Assembly (NCBI RefSeq): GCF_030818695.1
Contig: NZ_JAUTAR010000001.1
Location: 744,001-808,000, forward strand
Source: Chryseobacterium sp. SORGH_AS_0447
Lineage (GTDB): Bacteria > Bacteroidota > Bacteroidia > Flavobacteriales > Weeksellaceae
DNA: 64,000 nucleotides
Reading direction: 5' to 3'
Shown here: piece after piece, positions 7,956 through 16,467 of the stretch
How positions within the stretch are numbered: position 1 is the first letter of the stretch
Layout of the letters: each line of letters starts with the position of its first letter
Made by a program: the position numbers and the translations under genes
Notes under the pieces: generated by a model
What the model was told of the DNA's origin: nothing
What the model saw: the letters and a program-made list of their open reading frames with translations, nothing else
Databases searched by the model: none

Positions 7956-8924
7956 TTAAAGCCCTAAGCTTTCTCTTACTCTTTTCATTGTTTCCGTAGC
8001 AATCGCTCTCGTTTTTGCCGCTCCTTCCTGAAGCTTGGCTTCCAATTCGTCCAAATTGTTCATGTAATACGAGAAAAGCTCTCTTTCTTTCTCGAATCGT
8101 ACCAGAATCAGATCCAGCAATTCTTTTTTCGCGTGGCCATACCCGAAATTTCCGGCCAGATATTTCGCTCTTAATGCTTCAGTCTGTTCAGGCGTTGCTA
8201 CCAGCTGATAGATCGCAAATACTTTGTCGGTTTCAGGATCTTTCGGCTCTTCCAGGGATTTCGAGTCGGTTTCGATGCTCATCACCTGTTTTTTAAGCTC
8301 TTTTTCAGGCAGAAAGATGTTGATGATGTTTCCTCTGGATTTGGACATTTTATTGCCGTCTATGCCCGGAACATATTTGGTGTTCTCCTGAAGCTCGGAT
8401 TGAGGCAATACAAAAACTTCCCCCATCTGGTTGTTGAAACGTGAAGCAACGTCACGTGCAATTTCCAAATGCTGAAGCTGGTCTTTTCCCACAGGAACGA
8501 TCTCTGCGTCATACAGAAGGATATCGGCAGCCATCAGAATCGGATAAGTAAATAATCCTGCGTTCACATCCTGCAAACGGTCTGCTTTATCTTTGAATGA
8601 ATGCGCTAACGTTAGTCGCTGATACGGAAAAAAACATGATAAATGCCAAGAAAGTTCACAGGTTTCAGGGATGTCACTCTGTCTGTAAAAATAAGTTTTT
8701 TCGGTATCCAGCCCACAAGCAAGCCAAGCCGCAGCAATCTCGTAGGTATTCTGTTTCAGTTCTTTCGCGTCTTTAATCTGGGTAAGCGAGTGAAGATTCG
8801 CGATAAATAAAAATGATTCGTTTCCTTCCTGCTTGGATAGCTCAATTGCAGGAATAATAGCACCCAGTAAATTCCCAAGGTGCGGGGTTCCGGTGGCTTG
8901 AATGCCGGTAAGAATTCTTGACAT
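7956..8924 (-). CDS. trpS: Tryptophanyl-tRNA synthetase
   Basis: 322 residues, the usual bacterial TrpRS length. The class I HIGH-type signature is TGTPHLGN (11-18) and the KMSKS loop is K192-S196 (GNKMSKSRGN). GIQATG at the N-terminus and the MAADILLYDAEIVPVGKDQ segment (131-149) are TrpRS hallmarks. It charges tRNA-Trp. The gene is monocistronic and leftward, with TAAATTTG (minus strand, 8958-8965) as a likely minus-7 box. Confidence 0.96.
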   Translation of the reverse strand: MSRILTGIQATGTPHLGNLLGAIIPAIELSKQEGNESFLFIANLHSLTQIKDAKELKQNTYEIAAAWLACGLDTEKTYFYRQSDIPETCELSWHLSCFFPYQRLTLAHSFKDKADRLQDVNAGLFTYPILMAADILLYDAEIVPVGKDQLQHLEIARDVASRFNNQMGEVFVLPQSELQENTKYVPGIDGNKMSKSRGNIINIFLPEKELKKQVMSIETDSKSLEEPKDPETDKVFAIYQLVATPEQTEALRAKYLAGNFGYGHAKKELLDLILVRFEKERELFSYYMNNLDELEAKLQEGAAKTRAIATETMKRVRESLGL

Positions 8925-8957
8925 TGTTTAAAATTTATATTTAAAATTAATGAATTG

Positions 8958-8965
8958 CAAATTTA
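8958..8965 (-). promoter_or_regulatory. trpS minus-7 promoter box
   Basis: Minus-strand TAAATTTG matches TAnnTTTG and lies 33 bp upstream of the trpS ATG. No good TTG minus-33 element stands at the expected distance, so the call rests on the single box. Confidence 0.5.
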
Positions 8966-9030
8966 ATTAATTCTTTAAGATATGGGGTGGTCTGAATAGA
9001 AGTTTAAATCTTATTAAAAGCAGAGTTTAA

Positions 9031-9189
9031 TATGACATTTTAATATCAAAGGGCAGAAGCCACTATATTGCTAATCAAAGCTTACATCATTCAGAATATT
9101 ATGATGATTATATACTTACAAATAAATCTGCCAATCCGCAAGATTTGGATAAAACTAAAATTCAGACTATTCTAAAATTTAATCTTTAA
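9031..9189 (+). pseudogene. Start-less 52-codon open frame, possible gene remnant
   Basis: Between trpS and the sanA-like gene, a frame open from a TAA at about 9028-9030 to a TAA at 9187-9189 encodes a protein-like tail containing SHYIANQSLHHSEYYDDYIL and TNKSANPQDLDKTKIQ. It has no ATG. The composition (no low-complexity, balanced charged residues) looks like the C-terminal end of a degraded gene. No family is recognised, and a chance ORF cannot be excluded. Confidence 0.3.
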
Positions 9190-9197
9190 AAAAAGCC

Positions 9198-9842
9198 TTA
9201 AGGAATCTGAATTTTCTTTCCGCCAAACTTAGGTTCAACGCCTGTCAAAAGATCCAGGTAAGCCTTTGTTTTCGCAAGATATTCTCTCACGTTGGTTTTA
9301 AAGCCTGCATATTTATTAACATCCGGCGCATTATAACCGTAGGCTTCGATGCCGTTCTCACGTGCCAGAAATACAGCTCTTTCGTTGTGAAATTTCTGTG
9401 AAATAATAATCAGTTTTTTCTGTCCGAAGATTTCCTTTGCCCTCACCACGGAATCCAGGGTCCTGAATCCGGCAAAATCAAGAAATATTCTGTTTTCTGG
9501 AACCCCGTATTTTATTAGTGCCTGCTGCATATCCTCCGGCTCGTTATAATCTTTCCGGCTGTTGTCTCCGCTTACGATAAGGTACTGGATTTTTCCGCTT
9601 TTAAACAGGTCGGCAGCGGCCCGGATCCTGTGGAGGAAATAAGCATTGGGCAGCCCGTTGTCCAGATTTTTGCTTGTTCCCAGTAAAAGACCTGTTTTTG
9701 TATTAGGAAGATCCGCCATTACATACGAAAGATAAGCCTCGGTATTTCTTTTCATGCTATAATTGGCCCAGGCAATAAAAATAATTCCCGCTACAAAAAG
9801 AAGCAGGAACATTTTAAATATGTTTTTAATTAATTTTTTCAT
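9198..9842 (-). CDS. SanA/YdcF/ElyC-type DUF218 membrane-anchored protein
   Basis: 214 residues with one N-terminal membrane anchor (about 8-27) and a periplasmic DUF218 domain. Recognisable pieces are GLLLGTSK, the RIRAAADLFKSGKIQYLIVS segment, SGDNSRKDYNEPEDM and DFAGFRTLDSVVRA. Family members affect envelope barrier function (SanA in vancomycin exclusion, ElyC in peptidoglycan/lipid carrier homeostasis). It is the last gene of the ileS-lspA operon, 16 bp after lspA, which fits an envelope role. The biochemical activity of the family is not settled. Confidence 0.82.
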   Translation of the reverse strand: MKKLIKNIFKMFLLLFVAGIIFIAWANYSMKRNTEAYLSYVMADLPNTKTGLLLGTSKNLDNGLPNAYFLHRIRAAADLFKSGKIQYLIVSGDNSRKDYNEPEDMQQALIKYGVPENRIFLDFAGFRTLDSVVRAKEIFGQKKLIIISQKFHNERAVFLARENGIEAYGYNAPDVNKYAGFKTNVREYLAKTKAYLDLLTGVEPKFGGKKIQIP

Positions 9843-9858
9843 CGTTTATCAAATGTTT

Positions 9859-10500
9859 TTAAAATTCCAGTCCGTTCGGAAAGGCTTTTTTTCTGAAGAT
9901 CAGCAGAAGGGCAGCTCCTACGGTAATTGCAGAATCGGCAACATTAAAAATATATTTGAAAAATTCAATATGTTTTCCGCCGATCAGTGGCCAGCTTTCC
10001 GGAACGTTCCAGTCTACGATCGGGAAGTGGAGCATATCCACCACACAGCCTTTCATAAAAGTAGAATAGCCGTGTCCGAAAGGCACAAAGTGCGAAACAC
10101 CACCATAGCCGATCCACCGGCCTGTACTTTCATCGAAGACCGTTCCGCTGTCAAAGATCATTCCGTAGAACATTCCGTCGATTAAATTTCCGATGGCCCC
10201 TGCAAAGATCATGGCCATAGGAATCAGCAGGTAATTCGATTCGCCGCGTTGAAGCCATTTTTTAAAAAGATAAATCATTCCTGCAATCAGGCAGATTCTT
10301 ACAATTACAAGAAAATATTTACCGATAATTCCTCCGAAATGAAAACCGTAAGCCATGCCGGGGTTTTCCACAAAAGTTTTATTAAAAAATCCCTGAATAA
10401 CAGGAATGCTTTCATTCAGTTCAAAATGCGTTTTTACATACATTTTGGAAGCCTGGTCGATCAGTAAAATAAGAAAGGTTACAAGTGCGATTTTCTTCAT
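9859..10500 (-). CDS. lspA: Lipoprotein signal peptidase (signal peptidase II)
   Basis: 213 residues with four predicted membrane helices. The conserved boxes ENPGMAYG (45-52), GAIGNLIDG (101-109), VVDMLHFP (153-160) and FNVADSAI (185-192) are present, placing the two catalytic aspartates at D155 and D189. It cleaves lipoproteins before the lipidated cysteine. The stretch between GNLID and VDMLHF is about 45 residues, longer than in E. coli LspA, which I recall as common in Bacteroidota. Its ATG overlaps the previous stop by one base (TAATG), so translation is probably coupled. Confidence 0.95.
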   Translation of the reverse strand: MKKIALVTFLILLIDQASKMYVKTHFELNESIPVIQGFFNKTFVENPGMAYGFHFGGIIGKYFLVIVRICLIAGMIYLFKKWLQRGESNYLLIPMAMIFAGAIGNLIDGMFYGMIFDSGTVFDESTGRWIGYGGVSHFVPFGHGYSTFMKGCVVDMLHFPIVDWNVPESWPLIGGKHIEFFKYIFNVADSAITVGAALLLIFRKKAFPNGLEF

Positions 10501-10691
10501 TACAGGCCTTTGGGTTTAGAAGGTTTTCCTATTTTCTCATTTTTCCGGTCAACAATCTTTTTGATCGTCTTCTCATTGTGGTGCGTATTTTTGGTATGGA
10601 ATTTCTCGAACTTGATGTTCATTTCTTTTAAAACACTTTTCAGTGCGCTCAGCTCCATGGCATTCTTGGTGTGCACAATTATGGATTCCAT
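10500..10691 (-). CDS. Small DUF2683-like protein
   Basis: 63 residues beginning MESIIVHTKNAMELSALKSV, with a basic C-terminal tail. The N-terminal pattern (VHTKN...ELSALKSVLKEMNIKFE) resembles the small DUF2683-type proteins common in Bacteroidota, some annotated as antitoxin-like. It is coupled to lspA through TAATG and follows the DUF6576-like gene by 18 bp. Function unknown. Confidence 0.7.
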   Translation of the reverse strand: MESIIVHTKNAMELSALKSVLKEMNIKFEKFHTKNTHHNEKTIKKIVDRKNEKIGKPSKPKGL

Positions 10692-10709
10692 TGTCTTGAT
10701 ATAAGTTTT

Positions 10710-10955
10710 CTATTTTCTGGAAAGTTCGTCGAGTCTTTTCCTGTCTTTCGCAGATAGGTCATTGACTCCGTTTTTGCCCATCTTGCTCAGCAGACGGTCG
10801 ATTTCTTTTTCCCGGTCGCGTTTCTCGGAATTAAACTTGTCATCGATCGTATAATTTCGCTCTTCATCCGTAAAGAATCTGTTTTTGATCCATTCTCTGT
10901 TGAAAAACGCCAGTACGGCAACAACAATAATTCCTAAAATCAATACTTCGCTCAT
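10710..10955 (-). CDS. Small membrane-anchored DUF6576-like protein
   Basis: 81 residues: one N-terminal transmembrane helix (about 3-17, VLILGIIVVAVLAFF) then a charged cytoplasmic part. The C-terminal pattern DKFNSEKRDREKEIDRLLSK followed by GVNDLSAKDRKRLDELS resembles the DUF6576 domain found at the end of Bacteroidota rhomboid-like proteins. It lies in the ileS-to-sanA operon. No enzymatic motif is visible. Confidence 0.7.
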   Translation of the reverse strand: MSEVLILGIIVVAVLAFFNREWIKNRFFTDEERNYTIDDKFNSEKRDREKEIDRLLSKMGKNGVNDLSAKDRKRLDELSRK

Positions 10956-11036
10956 GGGCCTATATTAAAAAATCAGGTTTATAAAGTATTCCGTGAAATA
11001 CGATATAAACCCAATGTATTGTAGATAACCGAACGG

Positions 11037-11417
11037 TTATTTCTGCATATTTTTCGCTTCGATGCTTAAGGTAGCATGAGGAACAGCCAGCAATCTTTCT
11101 TTAGGAATAAGTTTACCGGTCACTCTGCAGATCCCGTAGGTTTTGTTTTCAATTCTTATCAGAGCGTTCTTCAGATCACGTAAGAATTTCTCCTGTCTGC
11201 CTGCCAAAATGGAATTTTGTTCTTTACTTAACGTTTCAGCACCTTCTTCAAATGCTTTGAAGGTAGGAGAAGTATCATCCGTACCATTGTTCTGGTCGTT
11301 GATAAAACTTTCTCTGATCAGTTGTAAATCCTTTTCAGCTTTCTCTATTTTCTCCCGGATAACTGCTTTAAACTCTTGTAAATCAGCATCACTGTATCTT
11401 ACTCTTTCGTCTGACAT
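11037..11417 (-). CDS. TraR/DksA-family protein with a degenerate zinc finger
   Basis: 126 residues from the ATG at 11417 (MSDERVRYSDADLQEFKAVI); upstream in-frame Met codons at 11423 and 11468 are less likely. A coiled-coil region (about 10-60) is followed by the DksA-type globular end YGICRVTGKLIPKERLLAVPH. DksA/TraR proteins act in the RNA polymerase secondary channel or bind zinc, but only one of the usual four zinc cysteines (the C in GICRVTG) remains here. It lies directly after ileS and upstream of the lspA group. Confidence 0.85.
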   Translation of the reverse strand: MSDERVRYSDADLQEFKAVIREKIEKAEKDLQLIRESFINDQNNGTDDTSPTFKAFEEGAETLSKEQNSILAGRQEKFLRDLKNALIRIENKTYGICRVTGKLIPKERLLAVPHATLSIEAKNMQK

Positions 11418-11478
11418 AATCATTTTTCTCTTTTTTAATAAAATTATGAAATGGAATTTGAAAAACAATAACTATATG

Positions 11479-14400
11479 TTAATTTTTTTCAACATTTATC
11501 TTAAAATTAACCTCATCTATTTCGATTTCGTTAAAATTTGAAAGTGAAGATACAATTTCTATTTTATTTGACAAGACTTCAGAAGAAATATATTCCTCAT
11601 TTTTCTTGATATCTTCAAGCAAAGGCGAGTCTTCTTCCAGGAAGATAACAATCCTGTCGGTTAAATCGAAATCTTTCTCCTTTCGCAGGTTCTGAATTCT
11701 GTTGATGAATTCCCTCGCGATCCCTTCAGATTTTAATTCTTCTGTCAACGTCAAATCTAGTGCCACAGTCGTTTTCCCATCGGAAGTTACCGTCCATCCC
11801 GGGATATCTTTAGTAGAAATTTCCACATCATCCAATGTGATTTCGTAACCCTGGATATCCAATTTCCCTTCTTTTTCCAACTGAGAAATCTGTTCTGTCT
11901 CAAGACCGGCAATCGCTCCTCCTACCGTTTTCATATCTTTACCTAATTTCGGACCCAAGGCCTTAAAATTCGGTTTGATCTGTTTTACAATAAGATGCGA
12001 AGCTTCTTCAGCATTAATTAACTGAAGTTCTTTAACGTTCACTTCCTGCTTGATCAGTTCTGCAACTGCAAGGATCTGTTCTTCCGTTTTCTTGTCTAAA
12101 ACGGGGATCAGTACTTTTTGCAACGGCTGTCGCACTTTTACAGTTTCCTTTTTTCTTAAAGAGAAAACCATACTGGTGATGCTCTGTGCCAGATGCGTTT
12201 TTTCCACAAGATCCTGATCGATCAGGCTTTCATCCGCTACCGGGAAGTCCGTCAGGTGGATCGATTCCGCTGCATCTTTTCCGGTTACTTTATTTAAATC
12301 CTGGTATAGCTGATCCATAAAGAACGGAGCAATCGGTGCGGATAATTTGGCCACCGTTTCCAGGCAGATATACAAAGTCTGGTAAGCAGAGATTTTATCT
12401 TCTGAATAATCGCCTTTCCAGAAACGTCTTCTGCACAGTCTTACGTACCAGTTGCTCAGGTTATCATTCACAAATGTATTGATGGCTCTGGCTACTCTTG
12501 TCGGTTCGTAATCTTCGTAGAAGGCTTTAACCTCTTTAATCAATAAATTCAGTTCCGATAAAATCCACCGGTCGATTTCCGGTCGGTTTTCCACTTCTTT
12601 TTCGGAATAACTGAATCCGTCTACATTTGCATATAAAGCAAAGAAAGAATAGGTATTGTATAAGGTTCCGAAGAACTTTCTTCGTACTTCGTCAATTCCT
12701 TCAATATCAAATTTCAGGTTTTCCCAAGGGTTGGCATTGGAAATCATATACCAACGCGTAGCATCCGGCCCGTAAACCGAAAGGGTTTCAAACGGGTCTA
12801 CGGCATTTCCTTTGGATTTTGACATTTTAAGTCCGTTTTTATCCAAAACAAGTCCGTTGCTCATTACATTTTTATACGCTACCGAATCGAATACGGCTGT
12901 TCCGATGGCGTGAAGCGTATAGAACCAGCCACGGGTCTGATCAACTCCCTCCGCGATAAAATCGGCAGGGAAGGCTTTATTGTTGTCGATTAATTCTTTA
13001 TTCTCAAAAGGATAGTGCAGCTGCGCATACGGCATCGAACCCGAATCGAACCAAACATCGATCAGATCACTTTCACGTTTCATCGGCAGCCCTGAATCCG
13101 AAACCAGAATGATCTTGTCTACGATATTTTTATGAAGATCAACGAGCTCATAGTTGGATTCGGACATATTGCCGATCACGAAACCTTTAAAAGGATTTTC
13201 TGTCATCAGTCCTGCCGCAACGGATTTCTCGATTTCATTATACAGCTCTTCTACGGAACCGATAATTTTTTCTTCCTGTGCTGAGCCTGTCGAAGAGTCG
13301 GTTCTCCAGATCGGCAACGGAATTCCCCAATATCTTGATCTTGAAAGATTCCAGTCGTTCACGTTTTCCAGCCAGTTCCCAAAACGTCCTTCTCCAGTTG
13401 ATTTCGGTTTCCAGTTGATTTCTTTGTTTAAATCCACCAGCCTTTCTTTTACGGCCGTCATTTTCACAAACCATGAATCCAGTGGGTAATACAATACCGG
13501 CTTGTCTGTTCTCCAGCAGTGTGGATAACTGTGGACATATTTTTCTACTTTGAAGGCTTTGTTTTCCGTTTTCAATAAAATCGCCAGCTCTACATCCCAG
13601 GATTTCTCCGGAGCAGTGCCTTCATCGTAATATTCGTTCTTAATGTATTTCCCGGAGAATAATTCCGGAACATTTTCCCCTTTAATAAATCTTCCCTGAA
13701 GATCTACCAGTGGAACCAGGTTGTCGTTTTCATCTTTTACCAACATCGGCGGAACTTCAGGTTTGGCCATTTTGGCAACCCGTGCATCATCCGCACCGAA
13801 AGTCGGTGCCGTATGAACGATTCCCGTACCGTCTTCCGTTGTTACGAAATCCCCTAAAATTACCCTAAACGCATTTTCAGGATGGTCATTCGGGGTAAAC
13901 CATGAAACAAGCTGTTCGTATCGTGTTTCCACCAGTTTTTCTCCAGTGAATTCTTTTAGGATTTTAAACGGAATTGTTTTGTTTTCTGCAGAATAATTTG
14001 CAAAATCTTCATCCGTTCCTTCAGTATATTTTTTCCCGAAAACTTTAGGTAAAAGCACGCGGGATAAAACAACGTTTACCGGCTCGAAAGTATATTGGTT
14101 GAATGTTTTTACCAGGACATATTCAATATCTCTTCCCACGGTAAGAGCCGTGTTGGAAGGAAGCGTCCATGGGGTTGTCGTCCAGGCCAGGATGTGCACG
14201 TCCCCATCCACATCGCTGAACAGTTCGGAAGATTCTTTTTTTACCTTGAACTGAGCCACCACCGTCGTATCCGAAACATCATGGTACGTTCCGGGCATAT
14301 TCAGTTCGGCCGAAGAAAGTCCGGTTCCTGCTTTCGGGGAATAAGGCTGGATGGTGTATCCTTTGTACAATAATTCCTTATCGTAAAGTTGTTTCAACAG

Positions 14401-14886
14401 CCACCAAACCGTTTCCATATATTTAGATTTATATGTGATGTACGGATCATTAAGATCTACCCAATACCCGATTTTTTCAGTCAGGTTGTTCCATACGTCC
14501 GTATAGCGCATTACCGCTTCACGGCAGGCTTTGTTGTAATCTTCAATCGAAATTTTTTTGCCAATATCTTCTTTGGTGATTCCTAATTCCTTTTCCACAC
14601 CAAGCTCTACCGGAAGTCCGTGGGTATCCCAACCCGCTTTACGGAAAACCTGCTTTCCGTTCTGGGTCTGATAACGACAGAAAATATCCTTTAATGCCCT
14701 GGCCATAACGTGGTGAATTCCGGGCATACCGTTTGCCGAAGGCGGACCTTCATAAAAAACAAACTCAGGCTGCCCCTCACGAATCTCAACACTTTTATTG
14801 AAGGTTTTATTCTGCTTCCAGAATTCCGAGATGTTCTCGGCTACGTCAATAAGGTTGAGGTTTTTGTATTCTTTAAATTGGCTCAT
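11479..14886 (-). CDS. ileS: Isoleucyl-tRNA synthetase
   Basis: 1135 residues, the long form with a full editing domain. The HIGH-type motif is within GMPGIHHVMARALKDIFCRY (53-72), preceded by PPSANG; the KMSKS loop starts at K687 (KMSKSKGNAVDP). The CP1 editing region lies about 190-400 (WTTTPWTLPSNTAL, GTGIVHTAPTFGADD). It charges tRNA-Ile and hydrolyses Val-tRNA-Ile. At residues 530-537 there is a DSSTGSAQ segment that looks like an in-frame insert encoded by a common dispersed repeat. It is first in a leftward operon ending at the sanA-like gene. Confidence 0.96.
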   Translation of the reverse strand: MSQFKEYKNLNLIDVAENISEFWKQNKTFNKSVEIREGQPEFVFYEGPPSANGMPGIHHVMARALKDIFCRYQTQNGKQVFRKAGWDTHGLPVELGVEKELGITKEDIGKKISIEDYNKACREAVMRYTDVWNNLTEKIGYWVDLNDPYITYKSKYMETVWWLLKQLYDKELLYKGYTIQPYSPKAGTGLSSAELNMPGTYHDVSDTTVVAQFKVKKESSELFSDVDGDVHILAWTTTPWTLPSNTALTVGRDIEYVLVKTFNQYTFEPVNVVLSRVLLPKVFGKKYTEGTDEDFANYSAENKTIPFKILKEFTGEKLVETRYEQLVSWFTPNDHPENAFRVILGDFVTTEDGTGIVHTAPTFGADDARVAKMAKPEVPPMLVKDENDNLVPLVDLQGRFIKGENVPELFSGKYIKNEYYDEGTAPEKSWDVELAILLKTENKAFKVEKYVHSYPHCWRTDKPVLYYPLDSWFVKMTAVKERLVDLNKEINWKPKSTGEGRFGNWLENVNDWNLSRSRYWGIPLPIWRTDSSTGSAQEEKIIGSVEELYNEIEKSVAAGLMTENPFKGFVIGNMSESNYELVDLHKNIVDKIILVSDSGLPMKRESDLIDVWFDSGSMPYAQLHYPFENKELIDNNKAFPADFIAEGVDQTRGWFYTLHAIGTAVFDSVAYKNVMSNGLVLDKNGLKMSKSKGNAVDPFETLSVYGPDATRWYMISNANPWENLKFDIEGIDEVRRKFFGTLYNTYSFFALYANVDGFSYSEKEVENRPEIDRWILSELNLLIKEVKAFYEDYEPTRVARAINTFVNDNLSNWYVRLCRRRFWKGDYSEDKISAYQTLYICLETVAKLSAPIAPFFMDQLYQDLNKVTGKDAAESIHLTDFPVADESLIDQDLVEKTHLAQSITSMVFSLRKKETVKVRQPLQKVLIPVLDKKTEEQILAVAELIKQEVNVKELQLINAEEASHLIVKQIKPNFKALGPKLGKDMKTVGGAIAGLETEQISQLEKEGKLDIQGYEITLDDVEISTKDIPGWTVTSDGKTTVALDLTLTEELKSEGIAREFINRIQNLRKEKDFDLTDRIVIFLEEDSPLLEDIKKNEEYISSEVLSNKIEIVSSLSNFNEIEIDEVNFKINVEKN
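13276..13299 (-). repeat. Short in-frame repeat insert in ileS encoding DSSTGSAQ
   Basis: The 24-nt segment contains CTTCGACAGGCTCAG on the minus strand (13281-13295), a word I recall as a very common dispersed repeat in many bacterial genomes, usually intergenic. Here it is in frame and adds about eight residues (DSSTGSAQ) to a loop of IleS between WRT and EEKIIGS. The flanking protein sequence looks normal. Confidence 0.55.
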
Positions 14887-14921
14887 TGTAATATCTCAAT
14901 ATCGATGATTAATTAAGTTGG

Positions 14922-14929
14922 CAAATTTA
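14922..14929 (-). promoter_or_regulatory. ileS minus-7 promoter box
   Basis: Minus-strand TAAATTTG, 35 bp upstream of the ileS ATG, matches TAnnTTTG. A clear minus-33 TTG is not seen at the expected spacing. It probably drives the ileS - DksA-like - lspA - sanA-like operon. Confidence 0.5.
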
Positions 14930-15116
14930 CTAAAATTTACCGGTTTATAATATATGTTTTATTTTGATATTTCCAATGAAAATGTTCTGTTTCAGAAAAA
15001 TAAAGTAAAGGGGGATGAGCAATAACGAATAGGTGAATTTTTAGCGGTAATTTATGGGTGAATAATCTATACGATCTGAGGAAAAATTCATCTGCCGGAT
15101 TTTAATTTTAATTAAA

Positions 15117-15124
15117 TACATTTG
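15117..15124 (+). promoter_or_regulatory. Promoter minus-7 box for the first pigment-cluster gene
   Basis: TACATTTG matches TAnnTTTG. The predicted start site (about 15131) leaves a leader of only some 15 nt before the TTG at 15145. This supports TTG as the real start, since an in-frame stop (15136-15138) rules out anything farther upstream. Confidence 0.55.
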
Positions 15125-15144
15125 TCCTTTAAAAATAAGAACCA

Positions 15145-16440
15145 TTGGAATTCCATCCATCCATCGAAAAAGCAGAAGCTGCGGAAATCAAAAAATTTCA
15201 GGAGCAAAAACTTCAGGAACTGTTGGTGTATCTTGAAATGCATTCCCCTTTTTACCAAAGGATATTTAAAGAAAACGGGATCCGTATTGCTGACATTCAG
15301 ACTTTGGAAGATCTGCAGAAGATCCCTACCACGACAAAGAACGATATTCAGCAGAACAATGATGATTTCTTCTGCATTACGCCGGATAAAATCGTGGATT
15401 ACAGCACGACTTCAGGAACCCTGGGTGATCCTGTCACATTCGGATTGTCGGATAGCGACTTGGAACGCCTGTCGTACAACGAGGCGATTTCCTTCGCCTG
15501 TGCTGGAATTCAAAAAGGAGATGTGGTACAGATGATCACTACTATCGACAAAAGGTTCATGGCCGGGCTGGCTTATTTTTTAGGCTTACGGAAAATGGGA
15601 GCCAGCGTTGTGAGAATGGGGCCGGGAATTCCCGAACTGCAGTGGGATTCCATCTTTCGGTACAAACCGAAATACCTGATTACCGTTCCTTCTTTTCTGT
15701 TGAAAATGATTGATTATGCTGAAAAGCATGGAATCGATTATCAGAATTCCAGTGTTTATGGAGCCGTCTGTATCGGGGAGAGCATCAAAAACCAGGATTT
15801 TACGGATAATATTTTATCAAAAAAGATCAAAGAGAAGTGGAACATCAAGCTTTTCTCAACCTATGCTTCTACGGAAATGAGTACGGCCTTTACGGAATGC
15901 GAACAGCAGATCGGCGGTCACCACCACCCGGAACTGATCATTACCGAAATCCTGGATGATGACGGAAAACCCGTAAAAGAAGGAGAAAGCGGCGAACTGA
16001 CCATCACAACGTTGGGTGTCGAAGCTTTACCTTTACTAAGATTTAAAACCGGGGATATTGTAAAAGCTCATTACGAGCCCTGCCCATGTGGAAGAAACAC
16101 CATGCGGCTGGGACCTGTGGTCGGAAGAAAACAGCAGATGATCAAATACAAAGGAACAACATTGTATCCGCCGGCAATGAATGACATCCTGAATGATTTC
16201 AACAATATTCTGTGCTACCAGATCGTGATTCAGTCGAATGAGATAGGGCTGGACGAAATCATCATTAAAATCAGTACCGATAGTGATTCTGAGACGTTCG
16301 TAAATGAAGTGAGAGATCATTTCCGGGCCAAATTACGGGTAAGTCCGAAAATAGAAATTATAGATTTCGAGGTATTGTCTAAAACGGTATTTCATCCGAA
16401 CAGCAGGAAACCAATTGCCTTCATCGACTTACGGAACTAA
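15145..16440 (+). CDS. Phenylacetate-CoA-ligase-like acyl-adenylating enzyme (aryl starter activation)
   Basis: 431 residues of the adenylate-forming superfamily. The phosphate-binding loop is STTSGTLGDP (87-96), the acid-binding/YxST segment is FSTYASTEMS near 236-245, and the C-terminal hinge region has RFKTGDIVKA and the late lysine in QQMIKYKGTTLYPP. The start codon is TTG: an in-frame stop lies 7 bp upstream and the next Met is residue 32. In aryl-polyene/flexirubin clusters such ligases activate the coumarate-type starter and load it onto ACP; that role is inferred from context with the ammonia-lyase gene. Confidence 0.85.
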   Translation: MEFHPSIEKAEAAEIKKFQEQKLQELLVYLEMHSPFYQRIFKENGIRIADIQTLEDLQKIPTTTKNDIQQNNDDFFCITPDKIVDYSTTSGTLGDPVTFGLSDSDLERLSYNEAISFACAGIQKGDVVQMITTIDKRFMAGLAYFLGLRKMGASVVRMGPGIPELQWDSIFRYKPKYLITVPSFLLKMIDYAEKHGIDYQNSSVYGAVCIGESIKNQDFTDNILSKKIKEKWNIKLFSTYASTEMSTAFTECEQQIGGHHHPELIITEILDDDGKPVKEGESGELTITTLGVEALPLLRFKTGDIVKAHYEPCPCGRNTMRLGPVVGRKQQMIKYKGTTLYPPAMNDILNDFNNILCYQIVIQSNEIGLDEIIIKISTDSDSETFVNEVRDHFRAKLRVSPKIEIIDFEVLSKTVFHPNSRKPIAFIDLRN

Positions 16441-16467
16441 AATTAATAAAACATACATTAATAACTT

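Noticed and set aside
14887..15144. T-box or other riboswitch upstream of ileS
   Set aside because: No conserved T-box sequence or strong terminator/antiterminator was found; T-boxes are not expected in this phylum.
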